From Hyphomicrobiales bacterium (GTDB taxonomy: Bacteria > Pseudomonadota > Alphaproteobacteria > Rhizobiales > Xanthobacteraceae): DNA of 53,708 nucleotides. Position numbers and translations under genes: made by a program. Location: assembly GCA_021730985.1 (NCBI GenBank), contig JAKFYI010000040.1, positions 1-53,708 of the forward strand, in the 5' to 3' direction. Below the pieces are notes generated by a model. It saw only the letters and a list, made by a program, of their open reading frames with translations. It was not told where the DNA came from and did no database searches. Positions 25,117 through 33,256 of the stretch are shown here, piece by piece. The number at the start of each line of letters is the position of its first letter. The stretch's first letter is position 1.

Positions 25117-25422
25117 TCACATTCGTCTGTGCTTGAATTTGAATCGGCTCGTGAACGGTTCTTTAGTCTGGTCGCCGAGAAGAAACGTATCGATTTCCTT
25201 CGGCAACTCTGCCTCGCTGACTTCTTGAAATTTATCGAAGGGGGCAAGAAGGGTCTTGTTTGGTAGGCCGATATAGTAATCGCTCTCGCCCGGGCCGCCT
25301 GCATTCACAGATACCATGAGAAATTCCTGGTATTGTGTCGCGTTCGCCATCAGCAGTTTTTCCATGATGTCCTGATACGGCGCGAACTCTGCATACGCGA
25401 ACCGACGTTTTGCCCAAATCAT
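25117..25422 (-). CDS. Hypothetical protein, island gene 3
   Basis: 101 residues beginning MIWAKRRFAYAEFAPYQDIMEKLL and ending FTSRFKFKHRRM. It is mixed alpha/beta-like with no signal peptide or membrane helix. I chose ATG 25422 because GGAG lies eight bases upstream; the in-frame TTG at 25434 would overlap that site. It starts 12 bp after the stop of island gene 2. Codon use is less GC-biased than in the flanking genes. VNAGGPGESDYYIGLPN is the most distinctive segment, but I do not recognise a family. Confidence 0.65.
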   Translation of the reverse strand: MIWAKRRFAYAEFAPYQDIMEKLLMANATQYQEFLMVSVNAGGPGESDYYIGLPNKTLLAPFDKFQEVSEAELPKEIDTFLLGDQTKEPFTSRFKFKHRRM

Positions 25423-25434
25423 TTCTATCTCCAA

Positions 25435-25641
25435 TTATTTTTTGCTCTTTGCCCAAGCGTCAAATTCAGTGCGGGTCATGAACTTCCCATCGACGCGAAT
25501 CTTGTAACGCCGGTCAAGCCGCCACTTATGGCCGTTGACCTGCTCCAGCGTGTCGTACTCGCCGTCCCGCTCGAACGGCTCGTCATTGATGTCCGTTCGG
25601 TAGACTGCAAAACGCTTTGATAGTTCGCCCTCGATCTTCAT
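25435..25641 (-). CDS. Hypothetical protein, island gene 2
   Basis: 68 residues, MKIEGELSKRFAVYRTDINDEPFERDGEYDTLEQ..., with alternating charged and aromatic residues and a basic C-terminus DAWAKSKK. Its ATG overlaps the stop of island gene 1 (ATGA at 25638-25641). No family recognised. The size and packing resemble small phage or anti-phage accessory proteins, but nothing in the sequence shows that role. Confidence 0.65.
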   Translation of the reverse strand: MKIEGELSKRFAVYRTDINDEPFERDGEYDTLEQVNGHKWRLDRRYKIRVDGKFMTRTEFDAWAKSKK

Positions 25642-25871
25642 AGCCGCTTAGCTTTTTCGATGTGCTGGTCAATCTCGTTCGCCTGCTCCATCTCGCCAGC
25701 ATGAGCGAGCCGCTGCCGGAGCTGGCTGGCACCCGTCAGGTCGAGGCCGACGAGTGGGTTGCCGGGCGAACGGAAGAACAAGTACGGGACGCGAAACTGC
25801 GGGTGAAAATTCGCCTCTATTTCGCATTCCGTGACCGGGATTCCAAAATCCTTGAAAAAACCAGACTTCAT
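25638..25871 (-). CDS. Hypothetical protein, island gene 1
   Basis: 77 residues, MKSGFFKDFGIPVTECEIEANFHPQFRVPYLFFRSPGNPLVGLDLTGASQLRQRL..., ending in an amphipathic helix AGEMEQANEIDQHIEKAKRL. ATG 25871 has GGAG seven bases upstream; the longer start at 25889 ignores it. It is the first cistron of the compact minus-strand operon. It has no signal peptide and is not recognised. Confidence 0.65.
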   Translation of the reverse strand: MKSGFFKDFGIPVTECEIEANFHPQFRVPYLFFRSPGNPLVGLDLTGASQLRQRLAHAGEMEQANEIDQHIEKAKRL

Positions 25872-26078
25872 ATTAGCGCTCCATGACAAGATTCCGTGTC
25901 ATGTAGGAAGCACTCGGCCAGTTTGCCACCTCGCGCATCGTGGCTCCCCGCTGTGCCGGCTGGCACTCGTGGCTCCCCACACCATTCCGCACAGACCTGG
26001 GTAACAACTTGGGTAGCGCCCATAACCGAACTAGGAATTCGCTAGCTGGCGGAATCACTTACCCGTGGTGTAAAAGTG
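25872..26078. other. Right end of the tRNA-flanked segment, no gene
   Basis: Contains a direct repeat CGTGGCTCCCC (25939-25949 and 25968-25978), CTGGGTAAC followed by TTGGGTAGC, and the second TGGGTAGCGC copy (26010-26019). These could be recombinase arm sites or the promoter region of the unknown operon. No convincing gene. Confidence 0.4.
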
Positions 26079-26094
26079 CGGCCAGGGGGCACCA
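26079..26094 (+). repeat. Putative attR: imperfect copy of the tRNA-Leu 3' end
   Basis: CGGCCAGGGGGCACCA matches the tRNA end at 24636-24650 except for one extra G. It is followed 62 bp later by the dsbB start. It marks the probable right boundary of a 1.44-kb inserted segment. Confidence 0.6.
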
Positions 26095-26156
26095 TCGATC
26101 GCGATCCGGGCGCGGGCCGGATTTCGGCCAAGATCGTGCCGCAACGCTGGGGCCGC

Positions 26157-26702
26157 ATGAGCATTCTCTCCCTCGACCGCCTCCGCTCCGAACCGATTGC
26201 CGCCGCGGCCGCGGCTATCGCGGTGCTCGGGATCGCGACCATCCTCGGCGCCTACTTTTTCCAGTACGCGCTGGGCTACCGGCCGTGCCCGCTCTGCCTT
26301 GAGCAGCGTTACGCCTATTACGTCGCGATCCCGCTCGCTGCGATGGTGTTGCTCGGCCTGTCGGTCGGCTCGTCGCGCAAGGTGATGATGCTGGCCTTCC
26401 TCGCCATCGCAGCCGCGATGCTGTGGAACACGGGCCTCGCTGCGTATCACTCCGGTGTCGAGTGGAAGTGGTGGGAAGGCCCCAAGGATTGCGCGGGCTC
26501 GTTCGGCAACTTCGGCCCGGCCGGCGGGCTCGCCGACTTGATTCAGAACACCCGCGTCATCCGCTGCGACGAAGCGGCGTGGCGCTTTCTCGGCTTGTCG
26601 CTCGCCGGCTACAACGTGTTCATCTCGCTTGGGATGGCCGCGATTGCGGGGTGGGGCGCGCTGGGGGCGTGGCGGAGTTGGAAGAGCGAGCCGGTGGAGT
26701 AA
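26157..26702 (+). CDS. dsbB: Disulfide bond formation protein B
   Basis: 181-residue four-helix quinone-dependent oxidase that re-oxidises DsbA. The periplasmic CPLC pair is C44/C47 after the first membrane helix. The second pair is C112 (PKDCAGS) and C137 (IRCDEA), with a longer loop between as in alphaproteobacterial DsbB. I take ATG 26157 because a hydrophobic helix follows directly; the open frame upstream reaches into the att-like repeat and is not coding. It stands alone just right of the tRNA-flanked segment and was probably next to tRNA-Leu before the insertion. Confidence 0.9.
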   Translation: MSILSLDRLRSEPIAAAAAAIAVLGIATILGAYFFQYALGYRPCPLCLEQRYAYYVAIPLAAMVLLGLSVGSSRKVMMLAFLAIAAAMLWNTGLAAYHSGVEWKWWEGPKDCAGSFGNFGPAGGLADLIQNTRVIRCDEAAWRFLGLSLAGYNVFISLGMAAIAGWGALGAWRSWKSEPVE

Positions 26703-26739
26703 GGGTTGCTTCGATCCCGATTGCACACTCGGTGTCATC

Positions 26740-26862
26740 GCCCGCGCATAGCCGTCCGAAGGACGGCGTCGCTTCGCTCGCCTATGGCGGGCGATCCAGT
26801 ACTCTCAGAAGTAACCGTGGATACTGGATGCCCGCTTTCGCGGGCATGACAATTGCCGGTGT
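26740..26862. repeat. Interspersed palindromic repeat
   Basis: ATCGCCCGC..GCGGGCGAT ends enclose GTCCGAAGGAC and CGTCGCTTCGC..GCCTATGGC palindromes. GGATACTGGATGCCCGC then carries a TTTC-looped GCCCGC/GCGGGC hairpin followed by ATGAC. The end piece (CGCGGGCATGAC) also occurs near 4679-4690. It separates dsbB from the HNH gene. Confidence 0.65.
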
Positions 26863-26869
26863 GGCGATC

Positions 26870-27427
26870 CTACGGATCCAGCTCGGTATCCCAGTAGAGA
26901 TAATCCAGCCAGCTGTCATGCAGGTAGTTCGGCGGGAACAGCCGGCCGTTGCGGTGCAGGTGCTGCACGCTCGGCTGGAACGGCATGTGCGACGGGAACA
27001 TCCGCGCTTCGTTCATCGTCATGCTGCCCTTGCGCAGATTGCAGTCCGAGCACGCCGCGATCACGTTGTCCCACGTCGTCATGCCGCCGCGCGAGCGCGG
27101 CACCAGATGATCGAAGGTGAGGTCTTCGCGCGAGCCGCAGTACTGGCAGGAGAAGCGGTCGCGCAGAAACACGTTGAACCGCGTGAAGGCCGGATGCGTC
27201 GAGGGCTTCACGAAGGTCTTGAGCGACACCACGCTCGGCAGCTTCATCTCCAGGGTCGGTGAATGCACCGCCTGGTCGTATTGCTCGACGATGTTCACGC
27301 GTTCGAGGAACACCGCCTTGATCGCGTCCTGCCATGACCACAGGGACAGCGGGTAGTAGCTCAGCGGCCGGAAGTCTGCATTGAGAACCAGAGCCGGAAA
27401 GCCGCCGGTAAATCCATGCGCAGTCAA
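26870..27427 (-). CDS. HNH endonuclease family protein
   Basis: 185 residues. The HNH core reads FSCQYCGSREDLTFDHLVPRSRGG ... NVIAACSDCNLRKGSMT, with two CxxC zinc knuckles and the DH metal-binding catalytic pair. The N-terminus FPALVLNADFRPLSYYPLSLWSWQDA is shared by a conserved stand-alone subfamily in Hyphomicrobiales. A TTG start at 27427 is favoured, with GGAGGAG at seven-base spacing; GTG 27442 is the alternative. Not next to a mobile element or restriction gene, so probably a housekeeping nuclease of unknown role. Confidence 0.88.
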   Translation of the reverse strand: MTAHGFTGGFPALVLNADFRPLSYYPLSLWSWQDAIKAVFLERVNIVEQYDQAVHSPTLEMKLPSVVSLKTFVKPSTHPAFTRFNVFLRDRFSCQYCGSREDLTFDHLVPRSRGGMTTWDNVIAACSDCNLRKGSMTMNEARMFPSHMPFQPSVQHLHRNGRLFPPNYLHDSWLDYLYWDTELDP

Positions 27428-27571
27428 GTGAGGCTCCTCCACAAGCCTTTCGCCGCGCCTGCCAGCGGCGACTGCCTATTATTGTAATAGAAGCGCGACA
27501 GGAATGTGAAGCGATCAGGCGCCTCGGGCTGTGAGCGAATCAGGTGCCGCGCATGCCTTTTTGCGGGGAGA

Positions 27572-28246
27572 TCAGCCACGAAGGCCGAATCGGCGGGCCA
27601 GGAATTCGCCGCCGTGGCGCAGGCCTTCCTGGTCGATGCCATGCCCGACGCCGGGCGAGATGTGCCATTCCACCGGCACTTCCAGCGCGGCCAGCGCCTG
27701 CGAACCCATCAAAAGCGCCTGCACGGGAATGAGCTCATCCTGGTCGCCGTGGATCAGCAGCACCGGCGGTCGCGACGTGATCTCGGACGCGATCGCCTCC
27801 GGCGGGCCGTCGTTCGGCAGCACCAGCATGCCGGAATAGCCGACGATGGCGGCGGGGGCGGCGGCGCGGCGCAGCCCGGCGTGCAGCGACATCATGGTGC
27901 CCTGGCTGAAGCCGACCAGCGCCAGCGCCGACGGCTGTAGCTTGCGGCGGGCCAGTTCGGCGTCGAGGAATTGTTGGAGCGCGGGTGCCGCGGCGTTGAC
28001 GCCGAGCCAGCGTTCGTCGGGATTGCGGAAGGTGAGGGGAAACCACTCGTGGCCCTGCGGCGACTGTCCGCACGGCCGCGGCGCATGCGGCGACACGAAC
28101 GCGGTATCCGGGAGCTGGCTCTGCCAGGCGCGGCCGATGTCGATCAGGTCGTTGCCGTCCGCGCCGTAGCCGTGCAGGAACACCACCAGCCGCTTGGTCT
28201 GTCCGATGCTGGGTTCGAGCCGCGGGCCGTTGAGTTCAGCGGCCAT
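27572..28246 (-). CDS. Alpha/beta hydrolase, phospholipase/carboxylesterase family
   Basis: 224 residues. The oxyanion loop is HGYGADGNDL, the nucleophile elbow GFSQGT (Ser near residue 114), the acid HGDQDELIP and the histidine GVGHGID. This is the classical catalytic order of COG0400 carboxylesterases that act on short acyl esters or lysophospholipids. No signal peptide, so cytoplasmic. Its start overlaps the 3' end of the glycosylase gene by 11 bp, suggesting cotranscription. Confidence 0.9.
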   Translation of the reverse strand: MAAELNGPRLEPSIGQTKRLVVFLHGYGADGNDLIDIGRAWQSQLPDTAFVSPHAPRPCGQSPQGHEWFPLTFRNPDERWLGVNAAAPALQQFLDAELARRKLQPSALALVGFSQGTMMSLHAGLRRAAAPAAIVGYSGMLVLPNDGPPEAIASEITSRPPVLLIHGDQDELIPVQALLMGSQALAALEVPVEWHISPGVGHGIDQEGLRHGGEFLARRFGLRG

Positions 28247-28940
28247 TCGATTTCGCCTTCTTCGCTTTGATGGGGTTTGGTTTGGCGGGGGTCACAGCCA
28301 CCGGCGCGCCCTCCCGCCGCTTCACCGCGTGATAATAGGCCCAGAACAAATGCGCGGCCACCCCGCGCCACGGCCGCCATTGCTCGGCGAGCTTCACCAT
28401 CTTCTTGGCGTCCGGCCGCGTTCGCAGATTGAAGGCGATGCGTGCGGCCTCCTGCAGGGCGAGATCGCCGGCCGGCCAAGCGTCGGCGTTGCCGAGGCAG
28501 AACAACAGATAGATGTCGGCGGTCCAGGGCCCGATGCCGTGCAGCGCGGTGAGCGCGGCGTGCGCCTGGTCCGCCTCCATGCGGCCGACGGCGTCGAGGT
28601 CGATGTGCCCTTTGGCGATCGCGGCTCCGACCGCCTTCAGCGTCTTGATCTTGGGCCGCGACAGGCCGAGGCGCGCGAGCCGTTCGGCGCGCGAGCGGCG
28701 CAGCGCGTCGTGGTGGAAGGGATCGTACGCCGCCGCCAGCCGCCCCCAGATCGCAGCCGCGCTGGAGGTCGACAACTGCTGGCCGCACACGATCCTGCAC
28801 AGGCCCTCGAAGCCCGCATCGCGCCGGCGCAGCGCGGGCATGCCCGCCTTTTCCAGCACGGGCGCGAGCCGCGGATCCTGCGCGACCAGCGCCGCCATGC
28901 CGGCTACGAGGTCGGCATCGGTGTGGATGAACAACGACAT
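28236..28940 (-). CDS. DNA-3-methyladenine glycosylase, AlkA/HhH-GPD superfamily
   Basis: 234 residues. The helix-hairpin-helix LHGIGPWTADIYLLFCLG is followed by WPAGDLAL, whose aspartate is the catalytic residue of AlkA-type glycosylases. GFEGLCRIVCGQQLST matches the substrate-recognition helix. The C-terminus KPNPIKAKKAKSNGR is a basic tail. ATG 28940 is chosen over an upstream extension that overlaps the MBL gene. It removes alkylated bases in base excision repair. Confidence 0.9.
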   Translation of the reverse strand: MSLFIHTDADLVAGMAALVAQDPRLAPVLEKAGMPALRRRDAGFEGLCRIVCGQQLSTSSAAAIWGRLAAAYDPFHHDALRRSRAERLARLGLSRPKIKTLKAVGAAIAKGHIDLDAVGRMEADQAHAALTALHGIGPWTADIYLLFCLGNADAWPAGDLALQEAARIAFNLRTRPDAKKMVKLAEQWRPWRGVAAHLFWAYYHAVKRREGAPVAVTPAKPNPIKAKKAKSNGR

Positions 28941-28947
28941 TCCCGGA

Positions 28948-29934
28948 TTACAGCACGGTCCTGACCAGCGCGGGGAAATAGCGATAGGCCTCGCCCTGCT
29001 TGCCGACGTAGCCAACGCCGGGGAACGGGAAGTGGTAGGCGACCATCGGGATGCGCTCCGAAACCAGCATGTCCCACAGCTTCAAACGGGTGGCGACGCC
29101 CTGCTCGCCGTCGGTGTCGAACGCGAACGGCAGCTTGGGCCGTTCCAGCGAGACGATGTGGTGGTGCGCGACGTCGCCGATGTTGATGAGCTTCTGGCCC
29201 TCCGACTGAATTCCATAGCTGGTGTGGCCGACCGTATGGCCGGGCGTCGAGATCGCCATAATGCCGGGAATGATTTCCTCGCCATCCTTGACGAACACCA
29301 TGCGGTCGCGGTTCGGCACCAGGTTCTGCCGCGCGCCCGCAACCATCATCTTCATCATGTCGTTGATGCCGGCCTTGGCCTCGTCGGTCCAGAATTCGAA
29401 TTCGGCCTGCGCCATGTAGATCTTGGCGTTCGGGAAATTCCGTGCGCCCTTGTCCGTCATCAGGCCGAAGCAATGGTCGGCGTGGGCGTGCGTGAGGATG
29501 ATGCCGTCGATCGAGCGCGGATTGATGCCGGCGGCTTTCAGGTTGTCCAGCAGCCGCCCGCTGTGGGGACCAAACGCCTTTGAGCCCGCCCCGGTGCCGG
29601 TGTCGAACAGCACCAGTTGCGATCCGGTGTTGACCAGCAGCGTGTTCTGGTCGAGTTCGACGCTGTTCACCGGCAGATGGTTTCGCGTCAGGTCTTGGGT
29701 CAGGTCTTCCTTCGAAAGCCCCTTGAAGGTGTCGCCGTTGGGCGGCCCCATCACCAGCGGGCCGTCCGAAATGACGGTCACCTCGAAGGCGCCCAGCTTG
29801 AAACGGTGAAACCCGGGCGCCGGCTTGCCGATCATCGGCGCCTTGGCGAGCGCGCCGGTCGCGGCCAGTGCGCCCGCGCCCGACAGCAGGGCCCGGCGCG
29901 ACAGATCGAAACCCGACACATCAAAATTTGTCAT
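28948..29934 (-). CDS. Tat-exported MBL-fold metallo-hydrolase
   Basis: 328 residues. The N-terminal twin-arginine signal LSRRALLSGAGALAATGA targets the periplasm. The metal site is ILTHAHADHC (HxHxDH), with a further histidine in TPGHTVGHTSY and a bridging Asp in IGDVAHHH. The family includes lactonases, beta-lactamase-like hydrolases and quorum-quenching enzymes; which one is not clear. It lies 7 bp upstream of the glycosylase gene on the same strand, so it may head a three-gene operon. Confidence 0.88.
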   Translation of the reverse strand: MTNFDVSGFDLSRRALLSGAGALAATGALAKAPMIGKPAPGFHRFKLGAFEVTVISDGPLVMGPPNGDTFKGLSKEDLTQDLTRNHLPVNSVELDQNTLLVNTGSQLVLFDTGTGAGSKAFGPHSGRLLDNLKAAGINPRSIDGIILTHAHADHCFGLMTDKGARNFPNAKIYMAQAEFEFWTDEAKAGINDMMKMMVAGARQNLVPNRDRMVFVKDGEEIIPGIMAISTPGHTVGHTSYGIQSEGQKLINIGDVAHHHIVSLERPKLPFAFDTDGEQGVATRLKLWDMLVSERIPMVAYHFPFPGVGYVGKQGEAYRYFPALVRTVL

Positions 29935-30024
29935 GGCAATATTCTCGCAGCTATTGTCTCGTGACACCTGACTCTAACTTCATTGCGCGGATGATGGCGT
30001 AACAATGTCGTGGCTCATTCCGGC

Positions 30025-30900
30025 ATGACACCACCCGTTTTCCGATTTGCCCCCAGCCCGAACGGCCATCTGCATCTCGGCCATGCGTTGTCGGCGCTGT
30101 TGAACTTCGACATGGCGCGTGCCGCGGGCGGGCGTCTGTTGCTGCGCATCGAAGATATCGACCGCACCCGCTGCCGCCCGGAATTCGAGGCGGCGATCTA
30201 CCAGGACTTGGCATGGCTCGGGATCGGATGGGAGGAGCCGGTGCGGCGGCAGTCCGAACATTTCGCGGACTACCAGGCCGCGCTCGACAAGCTGCGGGCC
30301 ATGCGGCTGACGTTCCCGAGCTTCGAATCGCGCGCCGAGATCGCGCATCTGGTGTCCGATCGCGAGTCGCACGCGCGCTGGCCGCGCGATCCCGACGGCG
30401 CGCCGCTCTATCCCGGCACGGCTCGTCTGACGGGCGAGCAGGAGCGGGAGGCCCGCATCGCGTCGGGCGATCCGTATGCCATCCGCCTCGACATGACGGC
30501 GGCGCGGGACTGGGCCGGGCCGTTGCATTTCACCGAAGCCGGGGCCGGTCCTGGCGGCGAAAGCGGCGAGATCGCCGCGGAGCCGGAGCATTGGGGCGAC
30601 GTCATCCTTGGCCGCAAGGATATTCCGACCAGCTATCACCTGTCGGTGGTGATCGACGATGCGCTGCAGGGCGTGACGCATGTGGTGCGCGGCCAGGATC
30701 TGTTCTGGTCCACCGCCGTGCACCGGCTGTTGCATTCGCTGCTCGACCTGCCGGTTCCGGTGTATCGCCATCACCGCCTGATCCTGGATGCCGATGGCCG
30801 CAAGCTCTCCAAATCCACCGCGGCGACGGGGCTGAGGGAATTGCGCGCGCAAGGAGTGACGCCGGCGGACATCCGCAGGCTGGCCGGTGTCGCCGAGTAG
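30025..30900 (+). CDS. gluQ: Glutamyl-Q tRNA(Asp) synthetase
   Basis: 291 residues, a truncated class I glutamyl-tRNA synthetase without the anticodon-binding domain. The HIGH-like motif is HLGH (FAPSPNGHLHLGH) and the KMSKS motif is KLSKS near the C-terminus. It activates glutamate and attaches it to queuosine at position 34 of tRNA-Asp. Start ATG 30025 gives the usual MTPPVFRFAPSPNGH opening; a GTG at 30010 is also in frame. It diverges from the MBL-hydrolase operon. Confidence 0.92.
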   Translation: MTPPVFRFAPSPNGHLHLGHALSALLNFDMARAAGGRLLLRIEDIDRTRCRPEFEAAIYQDLAWLGIGWEEPVRRQSEHFADYQAALDKLRAMRLTFPSFESRAEIAHLVSDRESHARWPRDPDGAPLYPGTARLTGEQEREARIASGDPYAIRLDMTAARDWAGPLHFTEAGAGPGGESGEIAAEPEHWGDVILGRKDIPTSYHLSVVIDDALQGVTHVVRGQDLFWSTAVHRLLHSLLDLPVPVYRHHRLILDADGRKLSKSTAATGLRELRAQGVTPADIRRLAGVAE

Positions 30901-30921
30901 CGCGGCCGGTTTCGCCGTGCC

Positions 30922-32139
30922 ATGTTTGGCCTGGGCGCAGACGGGGGTCGCGTGCCGGACAAGCGAAAAAAGCAGATCAGGCCGGCGCGGGCGAAAAAGC
31001 GTGTTCGCACCGCGTCGCCCGGCGTTCGCGCCACGGAAATCGCGCTCGCCAACCTCGCGCACGACATCCGCACCCCGCTGACCGGCATTCTCGCGCTGTC
31101 GGAGCTTCTTCTGGCGTCGGAATTGCCGGATCGCGAGCGGCGCTGGGCCGCGGCCATGAAGGATGCCGCCTCGCATCTGGCCCGCCTCACCACGCTGGTG
31201 GTCGATGCCGCCAAGGCCGGGGGCGGTGGATTGGTGCTCAACCCTGAGCCGTTCGCGCTGCGCGAACTGGTCGATGCGGTGGCGCAGTCGCTCACCGCGC
31301 GAGCGGAGGGCAAGGCGCTCGACGTCAAGGTGTCGGTCGCCAGGAACCTTCCCGCTCGCGTCAGCGGCGACGCTTTGCGGTTGCGTAGCGCATTGGAAAA
31401 CTTGATCGACAACGCGGTGAAATTCACCGAGCGCGGCTGCGTCGCGATGACGGTCACGGCGGCGCCTGCCGCGCGCAACCGGCTGCGGCTGACGTTCGCC
31501 ATCGCCGACACCGGCATCGGCATCGTTACTTCTGAACTGAAGAGGCTGTTCCGGCCGTTCGCGCAGGCCAACGAGAACGTGGCGCGCCGCTACGGCGGCG
31601 CGGGCCTGGGCCTCGCCTTCGTCAAGCGGATCGCCGCGGCGATGGGCGGCGATCTCGGCGTCGCGAGCCAGCCCGGCCGCGGCAGCACGTTCCGGCTCAC
31701 GGTGACGCTCGAGCGTGAGGCGGCCGGGGCGAAATCCTCGTCGCCCCGCGCCGCCCGCGCCAAAGCGCTTCGCGTGCTGTGCGTCGAGGACAATCCGTAT
31801 GGCCGCGTCGTGCTCAACACTGTGCTTGGCGAACTGGGTCACAAGGTCTCGTTTGCCGGTAGCGGCGAGGCGGCGCTCGACGCGCTGTCGCACGGCCGGC
31901 ACGACGTGGTGCTGATGGACGTGGCGTTGCCCGGAATGGATGGACTGGAAACCGTGCGCCGGATTCGCGAGTTGCCGGCGCCGCTCGGACAGATCCCGGT
32001 CATCGGCGTCTCCGGACGGACCGAGGACATCGATGCGACGGCGGCGCTGGCGGCCGGAATGAACGGTTACCTGCACAAGCCGCTCGGCCCGCGCGAGCTT
32101 GCGGCGGCGCTGGCCGCCGCGGCCGCGAAGCGTCGTTAG
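30922..32139 (+). CDS. Soluble hybrid histidine kinase (HisKA-HATPase-REC)
   Basis: 405 residues with no transmembrane helix and no PAS or other sensor domain. The N-terminus (1-35) is Lys/Arg-rich. H47 in LAHDIRTPL is the phospho-acceptor. The ATPase domain carries the N box ENLIDNAVKFT and G boxes DTGIGI and GGAGLGL. The receiver domain (about 283-400) has acidic CVEDN, phospho-acceptor D333 (LMDVALPGMDG) and K386 (HKPL). It may be controlled by a separate sensor partner or small ligand. It follows gluQ by 21 bp; no response regulator gene is adjacent. Confidence 0.88.
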   Translation: MFGLGADGGRVPDKRKKQIRPARAKKRVRTASPGVRATEIALANLAHDIRTPLTGILALSELLLASELPDRERRWAAAMKDAASHLARLTTLVVDAAKAGGGGLVLNPEPFALRELVDAVAQSLTARAEGKALDVKVSVARNLPARVSGDALRLRSALENLIDNAVKFTERGCVAMTVTAAPAARNRLRLTFAIADTGIGIVTSELKRLFRPFAQANENVARRYGGAGLGLAFVKRIAAAMGGDLGVASQPGRGSTFRLTVTLEREAAGAKSSSPRAARAKALRVLCVEDNPYGRVVLNTVLGELGHKVSFAGSGEAALDALSHGRHDVVLMDVALPGMDGLETVRRIRELPAPLGQIPVIGVSGRTEDIDATAALAAGMNGYLHKPLGPRELAAALAAAAAKRR

Positions 32140-32233
32140 GAGCGGGCTCTGGACCGGGATCGGCTTTTCGAAACGCGATAAGCTGGGCGTGCCGATAAAT
32201 TGGAAAAGCGGCGGGCCGGCGAGGAGTGAATGC

Positions 32234-32896
32234 ATGACGGCACATCTGCGCCTTTGCGCGCGCATCGTGGGCTGTATGATTCTGGTTGTGGGGTGGAGCG
32301 CGCTGCCTGCGCTGCCGGCCGGTGCGCAGACGCCGGGCTACATCACCGCCAAACCGGATGCCACGCTGCGCGCGTTCGGCAGGGACGCGGCGGGAAAGAT
32401 ATTCTCCGGCGCCTATACGGCGGTGCGCCAGCAGGCGGTGCTGCACTCGCAGAAATCGATTCCCGGGTTCGATTGCCCGGCGGAGCCGAAGATCGCGCTC
32501 GCCGAGATCATCCCGTATCCGCTCAAGGCCGGCGTCGTGTCGTGGATCGAGCGTTTCTTTGTCGCTTGCACGCCGCGCACCGTGCGGAATTTCCTTCTGG
32601 TGCTCGAGACCGAGCAGCCGACCGTGGTTGAGTTGCTGCCCGGCACGACCAACGCCGATCCCAGGCTGCAGCGCGATGCGTCGATCGGCGCGGGCGCCGC
32701 CGTCGAGAAGAAGGTGCCCGAGGGCTGCCAGCGCCGCTTCGTCACCGAGACGCAGCTTGTGTCAAAGCTTCAGCGCGGCGTGCCATGGCAGGAACGCTGG
32801 CACTATGACCTGTGCGGCGCCAAGGCCGAGGTCGAACTGACCTTCACGCCGTCCGAAGCCAGCGGGACGACCTGGGCCGCCAAGCTGATCGAGTAG
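32234..32896 (+). CDS. Secreted hypothetical protein
   Basis: 220 residues. A Sec signal (RIVGCMILVVGWSALPALPA, cleavage near GAQT) precedes a mature domain with four cysteines (FDCPAEP, VACTPRT, EGCQRR, LCGAK) that could form two disulfides. VVSWIERFFVACT and VPWQERWHYDLCG look like conserved core segments. GAGG is upstream of the ATG. No family recognised. It lies about 95 bp after the hybrid kinase. Confidence 0.65.
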   Translation: MTAHLRLCARIVGCMILVVGWSALPALPAGAQTPGYITAKPDATLRAFGRDAAGKIFSGAYTAVRQQAVLHSQKSIPGFDCPAEPKIALAEIIPYPLKAGVVSWIERFFVACTPRTVRNFLLVLETEQPTVVELLPGTTNADPRLQRDASIGAGAAVEKKVPEGCQRRFVTETQLVSKLQRGVPWQERWHYDLCGAKAEVELTFTPSEASGTTWAAKLIE

Positions 32897-32903
32897 CGCG
32901 CGG

Positions 32904-33152
32904 TCAGGCCCGTTTGATCAGCCCGAGGATCACCAGCAGGATCACCGCGCCGATCGTGGCGTTGATGATTGCCGCGACGATGCCGCCGCCGATCAGGATG
33001 CCGAGCTTGGGAAGCAGCCAGTTGGCGATGAATGCGCCGACGATGCCGACCACGATATTGCCAAGCAGTCCGAAACCTATTCCCTTGACGATCAGGCCGG
33101 CGAGCCAGCCCGCAACGGCGCCGACGATGATTGCGACAACAAGGCCTTCCAT
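32904..33152 (-). CDS. GlsB/YeaQ/YmgE family membrane protein
   Basis: 82 residues, three hydrophobic segments (LVVAIIVGAVAGWLAGLIV, LLGNIVVGIVGAFIANWLL, GIVAAIINATIGAVILLVILG) with the glycine-rich helix packing of the transglycosylase-associated protein family, usually stress-induced. It stands alone on the minus strand between convergent neighbours. Confidence 0.88.
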   Translation of the reverse strand: MEGLVVAIIVGAVAGWLAGLIVKGIGFGLLGNIVVGIVGAFIANWLLPKLGILIGGGIVAAIINATIGAVILLVILGLIKRA

Positions 33153-33256
33153 GGCGTCCTCCCGGCGGACTCGAAATGAGTCCAGATCCGCATGGCGTGC
33201 GGACCCAGCGTAGTCCCGGGCGGAACCGCTGTCAGCCGCCATCCGGCCGATTTCCG

